NCBI GenBank assembly: GCA_000753575.1
Contig: JRFF01000053.1
Location: forward strand, 1 to 64,000
Direction: 5' to 3'
Source: Candidatus Izimoplasma sp. HR2
GTDB taxonomy: Bacteria > Bacillota_I > Bacilli_A > Izemoplasmatales > Izemoplasmataceae
Length of the DNA: 64,000 nucleotides
This document shows positions 41,442 to 53,296 of the stretch, piece by piece. The translations under genes were made by a program, and so were the position numbers. How positions within the stretch are numbered: position 1 is the first letter of the stretch; the number at the start of each line of letters is the position of its first letter. The notes beneath the pieces were generated by a model. It did no database searches. It was not told the DNA's origin and saw only the letters and a program-made list of their open reading frames with translations.

Positions 41442-42656
41442 ATGGGAGATTATTTTGATAGATATAAAGAAAGAATAAATATTTTAGGCAATACATTTGC
41501 GGAAAAAATGGATAAAGATGCGAAAGAAGTTTATGAAAGATATATGTTTGACAAAGGCACTGATACCGCAGTTATAAATTTGAATGAATACCGCATTTCG
41601 AAGATAAATGATAAAGATAATGAAACAGTAGAACAGTATATAATTCTTGCAGACAGAAATTCTCCTTTTACGACAGGGACAGTTTTTGAAATTGATTGTG
41701 TTTTTTATATAGTTATTTATGAAGTACAAACTGAACATAACCAATATTTTAAAGGCTATGCTAGGAGATGTACTCATTCTTTGAAGATTAAAACTGAAGC
41801 GGGAGTGTATTTATATGATGCTTATATTGAAGGTATTAATGGTGTGAATATGAAAAGAACTGTTACAGAGGGCTTGATTGTAGATGATGATCAAGCATCT
41901 GGTAAAGTTATAATACAAAAAGATAGTTATTTTAGATATATTAAACCTTTAAAAACTAGAATTTTTATTGGTGATGAAGTTTATAAAATAGTTGGGAAAA
42001 ATTCATTACAAGATATGGGATATTTAAGAGTTGAAAAAGATATTATTAATACTTTTACAGATAATAAAGTTTTAGGTATTGCAGATTACTATGAAGATGT
42101 AGAAATCGAACATAATTTCTATATATCTGCGACAACTGTATCTGGGATTGCTCTTGGTTTAGATACTGAATATGAGATAGAGGATATATTAGATATTCAA
42201 ATAAAAAATTATGAGGGTGAATTTGTACCTATGGCATATACTTTAAATGCGATTGCTACGGAAATTAATATAAATGGAAGTAAAATTACTCCTTTGGTTT
42301 TAGGAAATCTTAAACTTTATATTACTTTAGATGAGGATGTAAATTCAAGAGCTGAAGTAGTATTAGAAGTATTAAATGATGATATTCTTAATTATACTAT
42401 GACAGGAGAAGATACTTTAGTTTGGTCTGAATCATCAATTTATGAAATAACTAAATTTATATCTGATGTAGAAGTTCCTTCTACTTGAGCATTTACAATA
42501 GAAAGTGGTGCGGATTTAGTTGATTTAGAGGTTATAGATGGAAATTCTTGCAGTTTAGTTGCTAAAGAAGAAGGACAAGTAGGTATAGTTGTGCTCTTGG
42601 GCACTAATGGATTAGAAGAAGTTAGAATGAATATTAATATAGTATCATGGTGGTAA
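41442..42656 (+). CDS. Head-closure or neck protein with C-terminal Ig-like domain; TGA Trp
   Basis: 404 residues with TGA 42486 as Trp. First 110 residues resemble a head-closure protein (DRYKERINILGNTF...DRNSPFTTGTVFEIDCVFYIV). The C-terminal 100 (TWAFTIESGADLVDLEVIDGNSCSLVAKEEGQVGIVVLL) look like a bacterial Ig-like fold, perhaps exposed on the virion. The Ig-like part is cut off if TGA stops. Confidence 0.62.
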
Positions 42657-42669
42657 AAGGAGGTAACTA

Positions 42670-43161
42670 ATGCGTTCAAGAACAAATAGAGCAATTGCGA
42701 AAATAAATAAAAGTTTAAATATTATAGCTGGGATCTTAGCGCAAAATGAAGAGTTAAGACAATTTCTTTTTTATCCAGCTGATTCTTTTGATGATTCATT
42801 AGAATTAATAGATAGAAAAACAGTTATGGAAAAATGTACAGACATAGTAGTTAATTATCCAGATAGAATGGAAGCTATTGGTGCTTTCTTAGTTATTGGT
42901 GTACCTGAAATGCATGTTAATGAAAAAAATAGTAAATTTATGGATATTGTTTTAACTATAGATGTAATGATTCATGAGAATAGTGAAAAATTTGGTGTTG
43001 GGTTAAGAGTATTTGAAATTACAGATTTAATAGATTATCTTCTTAATGAAACTGACATACAAGGTATAGGAAAATTAAAATTAACAGATTTATTTTTCCA
43101 AGTTTATACTCCAGGTGTTAGAGGATATACAATGGTTTTCCATAATAGAGATATGAACTAA
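42670..43161 (+). CDS. Neck/tail-completion protein
   Basis: 163 residues, starting MRSRTNRAIAKINKSLNIIAGILAQNEELRQFLFY, then a beta-rich domain. Position between head closure and tail tube fits a tail-terminator or completion protein. AGGAGG precedes the ATG; stop overlaps next start (TAATG). Confidence 0.55.
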   Translation: MRSRTNRAIAKINKSLNIIAGILAQNEELRQFLFYPADSFDDSLELIDRKTVMEKCTDIVVNYPDRMEAIGAFLVIGVPEMHVNEKNSKFMDIVLTIDVMIHENSEKFGVGLRVFEITDLIDYLLNETDIQGIGKLKLTDLFFQVYTPGVRGYTMVFHNRDMN

Positions 43162-44786
43162 TGAGTAGTTTATTTAATAGAGATAAGCAAGGTAGAGTGA
43201 AAGGCTTAATGAGTCAATATGAAGAAGTTAAAGCTTTTTATAGTCATGTAGGTATTTATAAAAATCATGGCTATAAAAAGACTAATCCTTTGTATATTTC
43301 TATTTTTTCTTATATAGAAGATGGTAATAAAGAAAGAGCGTCAACTACCAAAGGGTTAAGTGCTAGACAGTATTACGTTTATAATCAAGGATTGTCTTTA
43401 TCAGATATAAATATTCCAAAAGATAAAAGACGTAAAATTAAATCTAGTGCGGAATTTAAAAATTTATTAGATGCGGAAGTTAGTAAATATTTAAAACAAG
43501 TAACTGGAAAATATAAAGATATGTCAGATGGGCAAGTCTATAAAATTATAGAGCAAAGAATAGAACAAAATAATAAAGAACTGGGGATTATGCCTACAGA
43601 CGCAGAAGCAGATTTTAATAAAAAATTTCTTGGAGCAGTTTTTAATAATTCTAAAAAAATGGCTAAAGATAAAAATAGAGATTTAATAAAAGAAAGTTTT
43701 ATTGAACTTCAAGATTTTATAAATAGAACAATAAAAGAAGGAGAGAGTTCTTTATCTGTAGGAGGAGAAAAAAAAGGAAAAAAAGATTATTATGTACTTA
43801 ATCTTAGTAAAGATATGAAAGAAATCAGTAGTCAATATGAAGCTTTATTAGAGCATATAAAAAAAGCTTTAATTAAAGGACTTAAAGAAGGTTCCATGCA
43901 TCCAAAATTTACTAGTCAATTATTTAGTTTTTATGATAGTTTACAAAATAGAGTTCTTATTTATGAAAGAAAATCTGGATCAAAAAAAGTTAAAAAAGGT
44001 TATATAAGATATTTTAATGAAGCCGGTATTAAAATGGATATGAAATCTTTAATAGTTGGAGAAGATAAGAATAAGAAACTTAGCATGATAAATGAAATTA
44101 CTAGTATCCTTAGCAATGCAGCGGGATTAGGATATGAGATAGCTATTTTAGCTGCAGCAATAGAATTAATGGGGAAAGGTAGAGATGTCAATAATAATTT
44201 TAAAGATATTTCTAAAGAAGAACTTAAACGTAGATCTTTACAAATTATGGTAAATGAATCTAAGAGAAAGAAAGATATTAAAATAGAAGGAAAAGTTTTT
44301 AGTGGAGAAGTAACAGGAGATTTAATAGTAGATGGAAAAACTTCTAAAGCAGATGTTGTATTAAGAATCGAAAATAAACTTAGAAAAACTAAAACAGAAT
44401 TTAAAATTTCTGCGAAAAATTATAATAGTGGAAAATTTAAAGTTCATACTGGGAAAGTAACAAGTTTTGCTTCAGCAATAAGTCAAAAAGGCAGACAAAA
44501 AGAAGCATATATTGCACAATCAATGTTTGATACTATTGCTTGGTATCCAGCTTATTTTGATAAAGGTAAGGGAAATGATTCTATATATAATATGTTTAAA
44601 AAAATGATTTTATTAAATTTAGATTTCTTTTATGGTTTTGATGTAACTCAATTATTTTCTGCAGGAGCAAGAGGATATGAGAATATGTCAGAGGTGCTTT
44701 TAAGAACAGCTATAAAGAAAATTGAAATAAATAAAGAATCTGGTTCTATAAGTTTAATAGTAAGGGTGAATAAAAATGTACAATAG
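43161..44786 (+). CDS. Large late protein of unknown function
   Basis: 541 residues, very Lys-rich, no family recognised. A C-terminal segment (SKADVVLRIENKLRKTKTEFKISAKNYNS, split here by position about 402-430) has an Asp followed by xFKISAK, compatible with a PD-(D/E)xK-type nuclease core, but this is weak. Unusually long for the space between neck and tube genes of a siphovirus. Translationally coupled on both sides. Confidence 0.5.
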   Translation: MSSLFNRDKQGRVKGLMSQYEEVKAFYSHVGIYKNHGYKKTNPLYISIFSYIEDGNKERASTTKGLSARQYYVYNQGLSLSDINIPKDKRRKIKSSAEFKNLLDAEVSKYLKQVTGKYKDMSDGQVYKIIEQRIEQNNKELGIMPTDAEADFNKKFLGAVFNNSKKMAKDKNRDLIKESFIELQDFINRTIKEGESSLSVGGEKKGKKDYYVLNLSKDMKEISSQYEALLEHIKKALIKGLKEGSMHPKFTSQLFSFYDSLQNRVLIYERKSGSKKVKKGYIRYFNEAGIKMDMKSLIVGEDKNKKLSMINEITSILSNAAGLGYEIAILAAAIELMGKGRDVNNNFKDISKEELKRRSLQIMVNESKRKKDIKIEGKVFSGEVTGDLIVDGKTSKADVVLRIENKLRKTKTEFKISAKNYNSGKFKVHTGKVTSFASAISQKGRQKEAYIAQSMFDTIAWYPAYFDKGKGNDSIYNMFKKMILLNLDFFYGFDVTQLFSAGARGYENMSEVLLRTAIKKIEINKESGSISLIVRVNKNVQ

Positions 44787-45630
44787 AATGAAGTTGTTAG
44801 CGGGTAAGAAAGTATTTGACAAAGAATTTAAAACATATTTTTATCCTTTAACTCTTGATTTTATTGCAGAAGAGTTTGAAGAAGAAATACTTTTTTTAAA
44901 TCCTATGAATATTTTATCAATGGATGAATATGATTTAAAATTTCACGCAGATAAAATTATGGATAATAGTAAAGATTCTGCAGAACCTATTAAAGATTTA
45001 GTATTAACAAGATATCAAATTATTATGATTTATATTATTACGGGGATTAGAGAAAAAAATCCTGAATCTTTTTTACAATTAATTAAAGGATTCTCAATAA
45101 TTTTTGAAAAAACTTTTGGTTCAAAATTTAAATTTAATATGGAAGAATTTACTTTTACATCAAAAGATAAAGTAATAATTACTAAAATTATAAATTCGGA
45201 CGGATTAGTTAAAACTCAATTAGAAGATTTTTTAATTATAAATGAGGATAACTTTGAAAGAGTTTGTGATTCAATAAAAGAAGTAAATGGTTGAAATGTA
45301 GGTACTAATGAAGATAAGCCTGAATATAATCCAATTAATGAAAAAGCTAGGAAAATAGCTGAGAAGCTAAACAAAGCTAGAAAAAAAATACAAAATTTAA
45401 AGGCGAAAGATTCTTCAAAAGATGAAGTTACTTTAACTGATTTTATTTCTTCATATAGTACACAAGCGAAAATCAATATAAATGAAGTGTATGGCACTTA
45501 TACTTTATTTCAATTTTTTATGCAAAGTGCCAGAGAATCCCTATATTTTGAATATAATACGAATATTCAAGCAATGCTTCATGGGGCTTCTGACGTTGAA
45601 TTAAAAAATTGAAGCAAAAAAATAAATTAA
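44776..45630 (+). CDS. Late protein, tail-associated; two TGA Trp
   Basis: 284 residues with TGA 45292 (VNGWNVG) and 45610 (LKNWSKK) as Trp. Helical; C-terminal coiled coil EKARKIAEKLNKARKKIQ then a compact helical end. Start overlaps the previous gene by 11 nt. Function unknown; position suggests tail assembly. Confidence 0.55.
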
Positions 45631-45643
45631 GGAGGAAATTTCC

Positions 45644-46465
45644 ATGAGATTTGGTATTAGAGAAGTTGCAGATGTAACTTTTAGAACTTTAGCAGAAATG
45701 GTAATTGGTGGACAAACATTCACTGTTGGCGAACCTGTTCTTTATTTTGAATCTTTGAAAGCTTCTACTTTAACTGGTAGTGCGAATACTGTTTTCGCTA
45801 CTGGAGGTAGAGGAGCGAATAAATTAATCGGTTGGGATGGAGACAAAGAAATAGTTTTCACTATTGAAGATGCTCTTATTTCACAAGAATCTTTTGCTAT
45901 TCTTTCAGGTGCGGATTTAGTGAGCTATGATGGTTCAGCTACAAAAGCTAAAGAACATAAAAAAGAATTACTACAATTAGATGCTTCAGAAACAGTTACT
46001 TGTGCAGAAACATTTTTAGAAAGTGAAACAGACTATCCATTGTTTATTTATTTAAGTAATGGTTCTGGTGAAATTGGTGAAAAAATTACGGATGGTTCTT
46101 ATACAAATAATCCTATTATTGATTTTATAGCTTCTGTGCATGTAGATTTAGTAGTTGGTGCTTGGGTAATAGTAGATTATTACTTTGAAAGTACAAATGA
46201 AGTAAAAAGTTTAGTTATTAAAACAGATTCTTTCGGTGGATACTTTAAAATTGAAGGAGCTTGCCTATGGAGAAGAGAACTAGATGGTGCTGACTTACCA
46301 GCTTATTTAACAATCCCTAGAGCAAAAATTAGAACTAACTTTGAATTTAACATGACTCCAGATGGAGATCCATCTACATTCACTTTTGAATTAGATGCTT
46401 TCCCAGCAACTGTTTCAGGTGTTGGAACAAATGTTTTATTCTTATTAGATGTAGAAGAAGTATAA
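45644..46465 (+). CDS. Major tail (tube) protein
   Basis: 273 residues, beta-rich, starting MRFGIREVADVTFRTL. WDGDKEIVFTIEDALIS and SFGGYFKIEGACLWRRELDG are the sort of strands found in tube subunits. It lies before the assembly chaperone and tape measure, the usual place. AGGAGG precedes the ATG. Confidence 0.7.
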   Translation: MRFGIREVADVTFRTLAEMVIGGQTFTVGEPVLYFESLKASTLTGSANTVFATGGRGANKLIGWDGDKEIVFTIEDALISQESFAILSGADLVSYDGSATKAKEHKKELLQLDASETVTCAETFLESETDYPLFIYLSNGSGEIGEKITDGSYTNNPIIDFIASVHVDLVVGAWVIVDYYFESTNEVKSLVIKTDSFGGYFKIEGACLWRRELDGADLPAYLTIPRAKIRTNFEFNMTPDGDPSTFTFELDAFPATVSGVGTNVLFLLDVEEV

Positions 46466-46531
46466 GATAATTAAATATTTGGAGTGATTAATTTCACTCC
46501 AATAATTTACTTTAGATTAGAAGGAGGACAT

Positions 46532-46747
46532 ATAAATATTAAAGAATTAAAAAAATTTTTAAAAAGAAGTTTTAGACGTTTTTTAAAAACTGAAAAAAAA
46601 TATTATATAGATCAACAAGTTAAAAATAATTTACCATTAGACTATTGCGAAGGATTCAAAATAGGAGATGAACTTGGTATAATTATAGAATTGGAAGTAG
46701 ATGGTAATATTTCTATAAAAGTAATAGAACATATTAATTTACAATAA
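46532..46747 (+). CDS. Small late protein without a normal start codon
   Basis: About 70 residues (IKELKKFLKRSFRRFLKTEK...). A strong AAGGAGG (46521-46527) is followed by no ATG, GTG or TTG in this frame. ATA 46532 (4 nt) or ATT 46538 (10 nt) would have to start, both allowed in code-4 systems. A weaker in-frame open stretch reaches back to 46484. Basic, helical N-terminus. Confidence 0.5.
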   Translation: MNIKELKKFLKRSFRRFLKTEKKYYIDQQVKNNLPLDYCEGFKIGDELGIIIELEVDGNISIKVIEHINLQ

Positions 46748-46758
46748 AGGAGAATAAT

Positions 46759-47268
46759 ATGAATATAAAGGATATTGAAAAATATAATAAAATTGAAAAT
46801 AATATCAAAATAGTAAAAATTGCAGAAGGAAAAATAATTCACGTTAAAAAATATTTAGCATCTGACCAAAAAATGGCTTTTGTAATAGATATAGTTAACA
46901 GATGTGTTGATGGTGGAAGAGTTATTCCTGTATCAGTTGATATCGTAACTTACATGAATTTTGTAATTTATTATAGTGATTTAGAAATAGATTTAGAAGA
47001 AAAAAGTATTTTTGAAGTTTATGATATTTTAGTACAAAGCAATGTATTAAGAAGAATATTAGAAGTTATTCCAGAAGAAGAATTAGATGCGATGGTTGAG
47101 TATGTTAAAGAAAGTATTGAAAATGAAATTAGTTATGCTAGTTCAATCGCTGGTGGAATAGGTGAAATGACAAAAGTAATTGCAGAAGCTTCACTTCCAG
47201 GGTTTATAGAAGCAGTTAAAGAAAATCCTGAAATGTTAGAAGAACCAAAAGAAGAAGAAGAAGAATAA
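46759..47268 (+). CDS. Tail assembly chaperone
   Basis: 169 residues, mostly helical, with an acidic end (EEPKEEEEE). Lies directly before the tape measure gene, where the G/GT-type chaperone sits. I see no slippery site for the usual frameshift; a terminator follows its stop. AAGGAG precedes the ATG. Confidence 0.65.
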   Translation: MNIKDIEKYNKIENNIKIVKIAEGKIIHVKKYLASDQKMAFVIDIVNRCVDGGRVIPVSVDIVTYMNFVIYYSDLEIDLEEKSIFEVYDILVQSNVLRRILEVIPEEELDAMVEYVKESIENEISYASSIAGGIGEMTKVIAEASLPGFIEAVKENPEMLEEPKEEEEE

Positions 47269-47294
47269 ATCCTGTTTAACAGGATTTTTTTTTT
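47268..47294 (+). terminator. Rho-independent terminator
   Basis: AATCCTGT-TAA-ACAGGATT followed by ten T, between chaperone and tape measure. Strong; it should reduce transcription into the tape measure. Confidence 0.8.
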
Positions 47295-47399
47295 ATGTGT
47301 AATTATCTGATTGGGCAGATTAGTTCAATATATCTTATACATTTTTGATTTTCATATAGGAGTAACATAGGATTTTAAAAGGAAGAAGGAGGAGAATAA

Positions 47400-50300
47400 A
47401 TGGCTGATTTTAAGTATACTTACGCCCTTGCTATGGATAAAGTTTCTAAAAAGCAATCATTAAAAGATTTAGATCAATTCTCTAAATCGATAGAGAAAAT
47501 CTCACCAGAGATATCTCCTTTTAGTCGTAAAGATTTAACAAAGCTAGAAAAAGATTTAGGTAAAGCTAAAAAAGTAATTAATAATACTTTTTCTGGACAA
47601 AAATATGTTCAATTTGAAGAAATGAATAAATCTTTATCTAAAGTAGGAGTAAATCTTAAAAATGTTAATAGTAAAGTCTTACAAATTAATAGAGCTGAAA
47701 GCATGGTCGGTGGCGTAGCTAGTAAATATAAACAAATGGCACAAGAAATAAGCGTAGCGGGAGCAATGCATAATAGATTAAATAAATTTGTAGGAACTTT
47801 TACAAAGTTAGTTAGTTTTAAAGTTTCAATCGCCGCTTATCAATTTATTACGCAACAGTTCAGAGAAGCTGTAGAATTCACTAAAGAATTAGACAAGACT
47901 TTAACTGAAATTGCTACAGTATCAGGTGCGTCAAGAAAGCAATTAGGTAAATACGCAGTTGAATTTAATAAAATGGCGGAAGAAATGGGTCGTACAACTA
48001 ATGAAATGGCTAAAGCTTCAGTTATCTTCTTTAGACAAGGTAAGGCAACTGCGGAAGTAATGGAATTGGTTGAAGCTACAACTATTGCCGCATCAATTGC
48101 ACATACAGAAATGGCTCAAACATCAGAGTACTTAACTGCTACTTTAAATGGTTTTAAACTTGAAGCAGTGGAAGCTATGTCTGTAGTAGATAAATTTTCT
48201 GCTATTGCAGCAAATGCTGGAACATCTTTTGAAGAATTAGCGATTGGTTTAACTAAGGTTGCATCTGGAGCAAACAATGCTGGTATCGATCTTGATCACA
48301 TGATGACTTATATAGCTACAGTTTCTGAAGCAACAAGAGAAACAGCTACAAATATTGGTACATCTTTCAAAACTATTATTGCTCGTTTTAGAGGTGTTAC
48401 TTCAGAAGGACATGAATCTGCGGCAACTCTTAACTCTGTAGACAAAGCTTTACAAAGTTTAGGAATTTCACTTAGAGGTCCTGATGGACAATTAAGAGAT
48501 TTACAAGATGTATTAGGTGAATTAGGACAACAATGGGGAGATTTAGATACAAATACTAAAGCTTACATTGCAACAGTAGCAGCTGGTACAAGACAACAAA
48601 ATAGATTCATTGCATTAATGGAAAATTATGATAGAAGTTTAGAAATCTTAGCGATTTCGTTAAATAGTGCTGGAGCAGCACAAGCTCAATTTGGGGAGTT
48701 CTCTAAAGGTATTGAATTCTCAATTAATCAATTAAGAGCATCATTAGAAAGATTATGGTCTAGTCTAGTTTCTAGTCAAGATATTAAATTTCTAGTAGAA
48801 GGATTAACAAAAATAGTTAAAGCTTTAACTTATTTAGGTGAGAGTTTTAGTCATATAGCATTATTTGCTATTGGTTTTAACAAAATTCTTACTAAAGTAT
48901 TTACTGGAATGGTTGTTGGTTCTACAGATATTTCTAATTTAACTAAAAAAATACAAGTACATGGTGGTTCAATTAAAAAATTAACTGCTAGTTATAAAAT
49001 ATTATCGCACCAAAGAAATAAAATGAAAACTGATAAATTTGCTCAACAAGTTTTATCTGCGAGTGAATTTGAAAGATATGCAACTGGAGTGCGTCAAGCA
49101 GGAGATGCTTATTTAGAAGCAAGCGAACCTTTAAAGCAAGCTACTGCGCAAATGAAAGCTTTTACTTTACAATCTGAAGAAGCTGATGCTATAGTAAAAG
49201 ATTTTGCAAAAAATTATAATAAAGTTGCGAAAGGTAAATCTTTATTTGGAAAAGAAAAACAATTAGAAGATTTAGTAGGAAAAAGAGCAGTAGATCCTAA
49301 AACTTTAGAAGTTAATGAAAAATTATTAAATGCAAGAATACAAGAAAGAAATTTATCAATAGAAGATACTGCTAGATTAAAAAGTAATTTATTATTAGCA
49401 CAAGAAAAATTAGGATTACAAAAAGATATTACAGAAGAAACAAAAAATATAAAAGCAATAATGCCTGAATTAGTGAAAGATGAAAAAGCAGCAAAAGAAG
49501 CTTTAAGACAAGAAGTTGTTTTACAAAAGAAAAAAACTGCTGAACTTCAAAAACAAAGAAAATCTGTTGCTCATGCTAAATTGGCGGCAATAGGAACTTT
49601 AATAGTAGTTCAAGGAATTGCTAGCGCTATTTCTGAAGGTGATGGAACAATAGAAGATACAAGAGATAGAGTATTAAAACTTACTAATTCATTAGCAAGC
49701 ATGGCTTTAATAATGTCTCCAGAACCTATAACTAAAGCTATTGCAGCTGGAGTTTTAGTTGCGGGAGCGATAGTTACTAAATTTTGGAAAACTAACACTG
49801 AAAAATTAAAAGAATATAGAGATGAAATAGATGAGTTATCACAAAATTTACAAGTTTTAGGTGATATAGATAAGAGTTATGAAGAATTAAGAATTAAAGC
49901 TGCTAGAGGTGGTATAAAATTCTTAGATGAAGATGAACAAAAACAATTATTTGATTATATGCAAAGAATTGCAAATATAGATAAAGATTTAGTTATTGAT
50001 TATTCTGTAGAAGGTAGACCTATTATTGATTTAACAAAATCAATAGATGAATTAATAGAAGCTCAACAAGAATTAGTCAGACAAAATAAACAAAATATTG
50101 TTAGTTCAACAGAATTAAAAGAAATTTGAGAAGAAACAACAGAAGCAGCGTTAAAAGCACAAGAACTTAAATTTCAAGCACCTAGAGGTGGCAGAAGTAC
50201 AGTTCAACGTGGTAGAGAAGGTTCAAAAACATTTGGTAAAGAAATAGGTTTATCTTTGCAAGATTTTGCAGAAGAGAGTAAAAAAGCTAGAACTGAAGCT

Positions 50301-53243
50301 TTGCTAGATATGATTCCTTTTTTAAAAACTGAAACAACAGAATTTAAAAAAATTTTTATAGATCAATGGTTAAAAATTTTTGATGTAGATAGCATAAGAA
50401 ATGAACTTGGAACAATTTCTGATGATTTCTATAATATGGTAAGCAATAGTTTAGGAGAAGCAGCAAGAGAAGGTGTATTAAGTTCAGAAGATGCAGATAA
50501 AATTGTAGATAATATTTTAATTACTCTTGGAGAATCATTCGATTTAACAGAAGAAGAATTAGCATTTTTAGATGGTCTTTTTGTAGAAGAATTAAAAAAT
50601 AGATTCACAATTCTTGCAGAAGAAGTAGCTGAAGCTATGGTTTCAATAGCTGGATTATTAACATCTTATGCAGATTTAGAAAAATCTACTAGCAAATTAA
50701 AAGATGCTAAACAAAAATTAGTTAATGAAGAAAAATTAGAAACTGAGGAAGTTTTAGCTTTAGTTGAAGAATATGGTTCATTAATTGAATATTTAGATTT
50801 AACTGCAGACAATGCTGGAATTACAGCTGAAGCATTAGATGAAGCATCAGACATCCTAGTTCAAGCAGAAATAGAAACTGCTAGAGCAAAATTAGAAGGA
50901 GTTACAGCTACATTAAAAGCTGCTGAAGCAAATTCAGAACAAATTCTTAGTCTTTACGCATTAGCAGCAGCTCAAAGAGAAACTATTCCTTATTCATTAG
51001 CTTCAATGGCATTACAAGCTAAAGCTGCTAAAGATAATATTGCTTCTTTAAAACAACAACAAAGAAATATTAGAACTTTTATTGCGGAATTAATGAATTA
51101 TACTTTAGAAGTAGAAAGATCTACTGAAGCTCAAGATTCTTGGACTGCTAGTATTAAAAAGTCAGCTTTGGAATTTAAAAATATGAATGAATTATTAGAA
51201 ACTTCTAATGAAGAATTAACAAATTTAAGAAATGAAATTAAAAGTCTTGAAGAAGACATGAAAGATGCTGATTTAGGAACTATTTCTACTTTAGAAGCAC
51301 ATATGGAAGCTTATGACAAGTTAAGAGGTGTTTTAGAAGGTCAATTAAATTTACAAGATAATTTAAAAGAAGAAGCATTAGAAGGATTAACTCAAGTTCT
51401 TGGTATTTTAGAAGAAGATATTCCAGGAATTGATATTAATGATATCATTGTTGACGGTAAAGTAGATGATACTAAATTTAATAATTTAGTTAATTTTGCT
51501 AAAGAACAAGTTAATAAATTAAATGAAGAGTTAGCTTTAGGAAGAGGAACGAAAGCAACAGAAAATCAAGTTAAAATTTATCATACTTTAATTAATGAAG
51601 TTGAAAGTTATAAAGACGCGATTGAAAAATCTGATATTGCTATTGATAAAGTTAATGACAATTTAGAAGATACAAGAAAAAAACAACAAGAGTATTATGA
51701 GAGTATTCTTATAAATACTTTAACTTATATAGAAGATGCGCTTAAACAAAAATTTGAGAAAGCATTTGAAGACATACAAGAAGCACACGATAAATCTGTG
51801 GAAGCGATAGAAGATGAACGAGATCTTTGGGATGAAATTTTAGAAAAACAAAAAGAAAGATTAAATATAGAAAAAGAATTAAGAGAATCCGAAAAAGAAA
51901 GAAGAGATTTATTAAAGGATATTGGAGAAAAACAAGCTGAAATTAATAAATTATCTTTAGATGACTCTTTATTTGCTAAGAAAAGAATTAAAGATTTAAC
52001 AGGTTTAGTTGAAAAAGATAAAGCTAAATTAGAGGACATTGAATATGATACAACATTTGATGCTAGAATTGCGGCTTTAGATCAGTTAGATGCAGTAAAA
52101 CAAAAAGATTTTGAAAAAAGACTTGGTGGATTAGAAACTTATTTGCAAAGCCAAGAAATTAGATTTGAAACTTTACTTCAAGAAGGTAACTTAGAAAGAA
52201 TGGCAGCAGCTCTTCTTAGAGGTGCGAAATTTAAAGTTATAGGTGATGAAGTTATTGAGTTAAATGGATTAATAACAGAACTTGGAGAAGAACTTGAAAA
52301 AACTGGTACAAGAAAACAATTAGAAGGATTCAATACCTTTAAAGAAGAATTAGAATTAACTAAAGATATTTTAGCTGAAATAGGAATGACTTATGAAACT
52401 GTAATTATTGATTGGAGTCAAATAGATTCTAAGAATTTAAAAGATTTTGAAGCAGACATAATTAGTGCAGCAGATTTAGTAGGAAGTTCTTTCTCAAGCA
52501 ATATTTTAGATGAATTTAAAGTTGGTACTTCTTCTCTTGTAAATGAAATAGGATTAAAAGCTGAAGAGATGACTATAAAGATTGGTGATCATGCAAATTC
52601 TGTTGTTAAAATTTATAGAGATATGATTGTTGATATAAATAAAGCTGTAGCAGCATTAGGAGAAGAATTAGAAGAAATTCCTGATAAAGTAGGAGCAATT
52701 CCTAGTATTTTTGATAGATTATATGCAATGGCAGATGAAGAAACTAGACAGTTATTGCTTGAAGCTGGAGTTATTAATATTGAAGCTAAAGAAGTTATAT
52801 TATCTACAGAGAAGAGATTTCCTGAAGATAAATTTACTGATTATCCAACTCCAGGAGGTCCAATTATTATGCCACCGAAAGATTCTTCTAATGGATTAAC
52901 TCCAGACGAAATAAAAGCACTTGAAGCACTATACGGTAGCGCAAATGGTAATTTTGTTGAACAAGATGGATTAACTTTTGTACATGGTGAAAGTAGTCCT
53001 GAATGGATTTTTAATTCTTCACAATTAGAGTCAGTTATAGAAATGACTAATATGAACATGATAAAAAGCTTAGCAAGTCTTAAATTAAAAGCTCCAATCG
53101 ATAGTAGCGAAGTTATAATTAAGAATTTAATTAATATTGAAGGGAATGCAACAGAACAAACAGTAATAGAAATTAAAAAATTAGCTAAACAAATTGCACC
53201 ATATATAGATAAACGAGTGGTTAATAATATTAAGAAGAGATAA
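47400..53243 (+). CDS. Tail tape measure protein; TGA Trp at 50127
   Basis: 1947 residues in one frame with TGA 50127 (KEIWEET) as Trp; with TGA as stop it would be cut at residue 909. The region AVEFTKELDKTLTEIATVSG...MAKASVIFFRQG (about 158-220) is the TP901 tape-measure core, followed by hydrophobic helices (LIVVQGIASAI, AIAAGVLVAGAIVTKF) and long coiled coils. It sets tail length and enters the host envelope. AAGGAGGAG precedes the ATG. Confidence 0.88.
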
Positions 53244-53269
53244 GAAGAGAAGATAATTCTCTTCTTTTC
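53243..53269 (+). terminator. Rho-independent terminator
   Basis: AGAAGAGAA-GATAA-TTCTCTTCT followed by TTCT, directly at the tape measure stop. Confidence 0.65.
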
Positions 53270-53296
53270 TTGACTTTTGAGAGGAAGGATGATATA

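Noticed and set aside
42486..42694. Leftward open frame overlapping the end of the neck gene
   Set aside because: It lies antisense to the Ig-like end of the neck gene and the next gene start, with no ribosome site; a shadow frame.
46759..47294. Programmed frameshift making a G/GT chaperone pair
   Set aside because: No slippery heptamer was seen near the end, and a strong terminator follows the stop directly.
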